From positions 1 through 32,949 of the forward strand of contig CAKTQE010000020.1 in the NCBI GenBank assembly GCA_934593275.1: a DNA stretch of 32,949 nt, given 5' to 3'. Position 1 is the stretch's first letter, and every line of letters starts with the position of its first letter. The notes under the pieces are model-generated. The model was not told the origin of the DNA and made no database searches. It was given only the letters and a program-made list of their open reading frames with translations. The DNA comes from an uncultured Oscillospiraceae bacterium (lineage in GTDB: Bacteria > Bacillota > Clostridia > Oscillospirales > Oscillospiraceae). The position numbers were made by a program, and so were the translations under genes. Of the stretch, positions 31,588 through 32,949 are shown one piece after another.

Positions 31588-32924
31588 AGGGGCAGCTGAA
31601 AGCGGTGTTGGATTATGCGGATAACCCGGACAAGACCACGCCCCAGCGGTACTTAGACAGCGACCTCTACGTCACGCTGAAATACGCCGCCAATGATGCC
31701 AAGACGGACCGTACCATGTTCGTTGGCGGGATCAACTGTTCCAAGCAGAATGCCTATGGGGAAATGGTGGCCGTTCAGAAACGCTTTGGCAACCGTGGCA
31801 GCGTGGTGGCCTATCACGGGATCCAGAGTTTTCGAGAGGGGGAGGTCACGCCGGAGATGGCATTTGAGATCGGCAAGGAAACGGCCCGCCGGATGTGGGG
31901 GAATCGGTATCAGGTGCTTGTGACGGTGCATCTGAATACCGAAAACATCCATTGCCACTTTGTTGTGAATCCGGTTTCGTTCAAAGACGGAAGCAAATTT
32001 CAGAACAAAATAGGCGACCACAAGGAGCTGCGCAAAATCTCAGATGCCATTTGCCGGGAGCATGGCCTGTCGGTGCTGGAAAGCAGTGACTTCTATAAGC
32101 GCGAAAAGAAAGCCTACTGGCTTCACCGGCAGGGCAAGAAAACCCACCGGGATATGCTGCGGGAGGATGTGGAATACTGCCTGACCTATGCCAAAAACTG
32201 GGAACAGTTTGAAAAGCAGATGGTGTCCAGAGGCTATTCCATTGACCGAGTACGGCTTTCTGTCAAGGCAGCAAATTGGCAGCGGCCCGTCAGGCTGTCC
32301 TCGCTGGGGTATACCAAAGAGGTGCTGCGGAATCGGTTTGACGAGAATTTCTATTCCAATGATTTCCGACAGAAGTGGAACACCCACCTACCCTATAAGC
32401 CGAAGAAATTTCCGTTGGAGTGGGAAATGGAGCGACTGGCCTTTACCATTGAGCATAGCCACAACACAGAAGAAGTCTTTGTGGACACGGTGCTTCTGCT
32501 GCTGATCCTGGTGATAGAGCTGGTGCTGCAAACCACGGACGTGATTCTTCTCTCTCCTGACCTGCGGGCGGCGGCAAAGAACCTGGAAAGCTACCGTGCG
32601 GACTACCGCTTTCTACAGGAAAATGGAATCCACACGATGGCCCAGTTGGAAACTGCAATTCCGGACATCCAATCCCAGATTGATGCACTGGAGGCGGAAC
32701 GCAGTAAAACCGACAATACCCGCCGCAGGGCAAAGACACCGGAGAAAAAGCAAGAGGCCAAAGGCTGCAAAAAGGAACTCACCCAGAAAATCGCACCGCT
32801 GCGGAAAAAGCTGCGGCAGGCGAAAAAGATTCTGGAGGAATCCCCACATGTATACGAACTGCTGCAAGAAGAACACCGCCTGGAACAGGCGGCATATCAA
32901 AGATTCAGAGAAAGGATGAAATGA
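31560..32924 (+). CDS. MobP-type relaxase / mobilisation nuclease
   Basis: 454 residues from the TTG at 31560, with AAAGGAGGG (31545-31553) 6 bases upstream inside the mobC-like gene; the in-frame codons before it encode no domain. The early VLDYADNPDKTT holds the probable nucleophile Tyr19. The metal-binding triad is H124, H131 and H133 in HLNTENIHCHFVVNP. These belong to the relaxase family PF03432, which nicks oriT and pilots single-stranded DNA. Near the middle of the C-terminal half lies a long hydrophobic stretch (VFVDTVLLLLILVIELVLQ), then a coiled-coil tail rich in Lys/Glu. The hydrophobic segment could anchor the protein at the membrane near the coupling protein. The protein ends inside the window; no integrase or coupling gene is seen. 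Confidence 0.88.
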   Translation: MAVTGFWPVKGQLKAVLDYADNPDKTTPQRYLDSDLYVTLKYAANDAKTDRTMFVGGINCSKQNAYGEMVAVQKRFGNRGSVVAYHGIQSFREGEVTPEMAFEIGKETARRMWGNRYQVLVTVHLNTENIHCHFVVNPVSFKDGSKFQNKIGDHKELRKISDAICREHGLSVLESSDFYKREKKAYWLHRQGKKTHRDMLREDVEYCLTYAKNWEQFEKQMVSRGYSIDRVRLSVKAANWQRPVRLSSLGYTKEVLRNRFDENFYSNDFRQKWNTHLPYKPKKFPLEWEMERLAFTIEHSHNTEEVFVDTVLLLLILVIELVLQTTDVILLSPDLRAAAKNLESYRADYRFLQENGIHTMAQLETAIPDIQSQIDALEAERSKTDNTRRRAKTPEKKQEAKGCKKELTQKIAPLRKKLRQAKKILEESPHVYELLQEEHRLEQAAYQRFRERMK

Positions 32925-32949
32925 GAATAGATAATAAATTATGTAAACC

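Overview
The window reads as chromosomal DNA of an anaerobic, fairly GC-rich Clostridia member. An Oscillospiraceae-type gut Firmicute is my inference, from strong AGGAGG ribosome binding sites, frequent TTG starts, TnpV/TnpW/MobV mobile-element genes and TAXI/TTT transporters. No 16S or other species marker is present, so I name no species.

Layout. (1) 1-2176: the 3' part of ileS, its terminator, then a promoter driving tRNA-Thr(TGT) and tRNA-Tyr(GTA). (2) 2177-5684: a small, damaged genomic island behind the tRNAs. It holds a serine-recombinase head joined in frame to a MobV relaxase remnant, a displaced MobV tail, a TnpW-like small gene, and a DpnI-like methyl-directed nuclease joined in frame to a pRiA4b ORF-3-like tail. 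Two similar tRNA-type terminators bracket the island. (3) 5757-27517: a metabolic region built for small (poly)carboxylic acids. It has a TRAP-TAXI uptake system with an M24 hydrolase; a YbhJ-like single-chain aconitase-family hydratase with a MalY/PatB C-S lyase or aminotransferase; an operon MmgE/PrpD - LeuC-like - LeuD-like - MmgE/PrpD; a TctCBA tripartite carboxylate transporter with an enolase-superfamily dehydratase; and four LysR regulators, three of them divergent from the operons they probably control. (4) 27765-32949: the left part of a mobilisable element. It has a strong promoter with a candidate structured RNA, tnpV, an array of about seven degenerate iterons spaced mostly 83-85 bp, parM and parR genes, a small unknown gene, an oriT-like hairpin cluster, a MobC-like ribbon-helix-helix gene and a MobP-type relaxase. 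The element continues past the right edge.

How the genes work together. In region 3 the two transporters import anionic substrates. The aconitase-family hydratases, the two MmgE/PrpD proteins and the enolase-family enzyme can each add or remove water, decarboxylate or isomerise such acids. The LysR proteins probably sense the acids. The substrate cannot be read from the sequence, and no cleaving lyase or CoA-ligase is present in the window. In region 4 the iterons, ParR and ParM look like a type II (actin-based) segregation system on an element that also has a relaxase, which implies an extrachromosomal phase.

Best candidates for something undescribed: the parC-like array with its promoter-linked 21-nt repeats and leader RNAs; the orphan structured RNA at 27794-27953; the pair of in-frame chimeric genes in the tRNA-Tyr island; and the acid-catabolic supercluster with two MmgE/PrpD paralogues around a LeuCD-type hydratase.
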